From NCBI GenBank assembly GCA_947495775.1, contig CANMAQ010000009.1:1-64000 (forward strand): 64,000 nt of DNA, written 5' to 3'. The stretch is from Jejuia algarum (GTDB lineage Bacteria > Bacteroidota > Bacteroidia > Flavobacteriales > Flavobacteriaceae). Both the position numbers and the translations under genes were made by a program. Within the stretch, counting starts at the first letter, position 1. Every line of letters starts with the position of its first letter. Under the pieces are notes generated by a model. It saw only the letters and a list, made by a program, of their open reading frames with translations. It was not told the DNA's origin and made no database searches. Below, piece by piece: positions 63,745-64,000 of the stretch.

Positions 63745-64000
63745 TTATTTACCAGAGAATTTGGCTTTTCTTTTTTCTAAAAAAGCCGTGGTTCCCTCTT
63801 TAAAGTCTGCAGTTCCAAAACAGTTCCCAAAGGCGTTAATTTCTACAGCGTATCCATCTACGCTATGTTTAAAATTAGCATTTACCGCTTTAATAGCAGC
63901 AGCCATAGCTTGCGTGGAATTTTTAGCAATTTGTGCTGCCAAAGTTTTACACAACCCTAAAAGCGCTTCTTGAGGCACAACATAATTGACCAATCCATGT
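63745..64000 (-). CDS. Enoyl-CoA hydratase/isomerase family protein (5' part outside window)
   Basis: The C-terminal ~85 residues are visible on the minus strand, open to the right edge. The text HGLVNYVVPQEALLGLC is the typical GLVNxVVPxxxL segment of the crotonase fold, followed by the C-terminal helix FGTADFKEGTTAFLEKRKAK, a close match to the end of 3-hydroxybutyryl-CoA dehydratase-type enzymes. Catalytic glutamates lie outside the window. It hydrates enoyl-CoA in beta-oxidation or a related pathway; the exact substrate cannot be told. Confidence 0.92.
   Translation of the reverse strand, partial: HGLVNYVVPQEALLGLCKTLAAQIAKNSTQAMAAAIKAVNANFKHSVDGYAVEINAFGNCFGTADFKEGTTAFLEKRKAKFSGK

Overview
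The window looks like a chromosomal segment of a marine-type member of the Flavobacteriaceae (Bacteroidota). The DNA is AT-rich. Promoters show the Bacteroidetes -7 element TAnnTTTG; the one in front of the OmpA gene also has a TTTG -33 box at a perfect 19-bp spacing. Secreted proteins carry type IX secretion (T9SS) C-terminal sorting domains. The order acpP-fabF-rnc-IPExxxVDY-pyk, with purN divergent, is a typical flavobacterial block. I cannot assign a genus.

Layout. (1) 1-10852, minus: an operon of four exported proteins: a protein with a tail-spike-like C-terminus, a lipoprotein, a 2048-residue SpvB/RHS-like giant, and a leucine-rich-repeat/Ig protein that runs off the left edge. (2) 10853-11548: a decayed IS3-type orfA and a tRNA-fMet-like fragment. 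(3) 11549-21667, minus: glycerol-3-phosphate dehydrogenase, an alpha/beta hydrolase and an AddB-like nuclease, then OmpA, then an AddA-like helicase-nuclease. (4) 21777-32717: superoxide dismutase, a SulP transporter with a universal stress protein, a CPA-type antiporter, penicillin-binding protein 1C, and a four-gene overlapping minus-strand cluster (DUF2238, CYTH, YciI-like lipoprotein, EEP phosphatase). (5) 32769-39495: dinB followed by two tandem secreted glycoside-hydrolase-like genes. They sit on a roughly 2.93-kb duplication that also copied the last ~50 codons of dinB. (6) 39915-46022: the pyk/rnc/fabF/acpP block, then purN, a GNAT acetyltransferase and a viroplasmin-RNase HI. (7) 46243-49731: a third glycosidase paralogue, preceded by two decayed copies of its own promoter and signal-peptide region. 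(8) 49732-53289: a PfkB kinase, purF, and two short intergenic transcription units that look like twin small RNAs. (9) 53290-62545: an alpha/beta hydrolase and a membrane module of a YqiJ-like protein, a YqiK-type flotillin and a 1633-residue AAA+ ATPase. (10) A small secreted protein and the C-terminal end of an enoyl-CoA hydratase close the window.

Housekeeping genes (lipid, purine, glycolysis, RNA processing, recombination repair) are interleaved with accessory loci. The most interesting parts are the flotillin/AAA+ giant module, the twin sRNA-like units, the glycosidase family with its duplication scars, and the SpvB-like/LRR surface operon. All assignments are by reading motifs. No database search was run.
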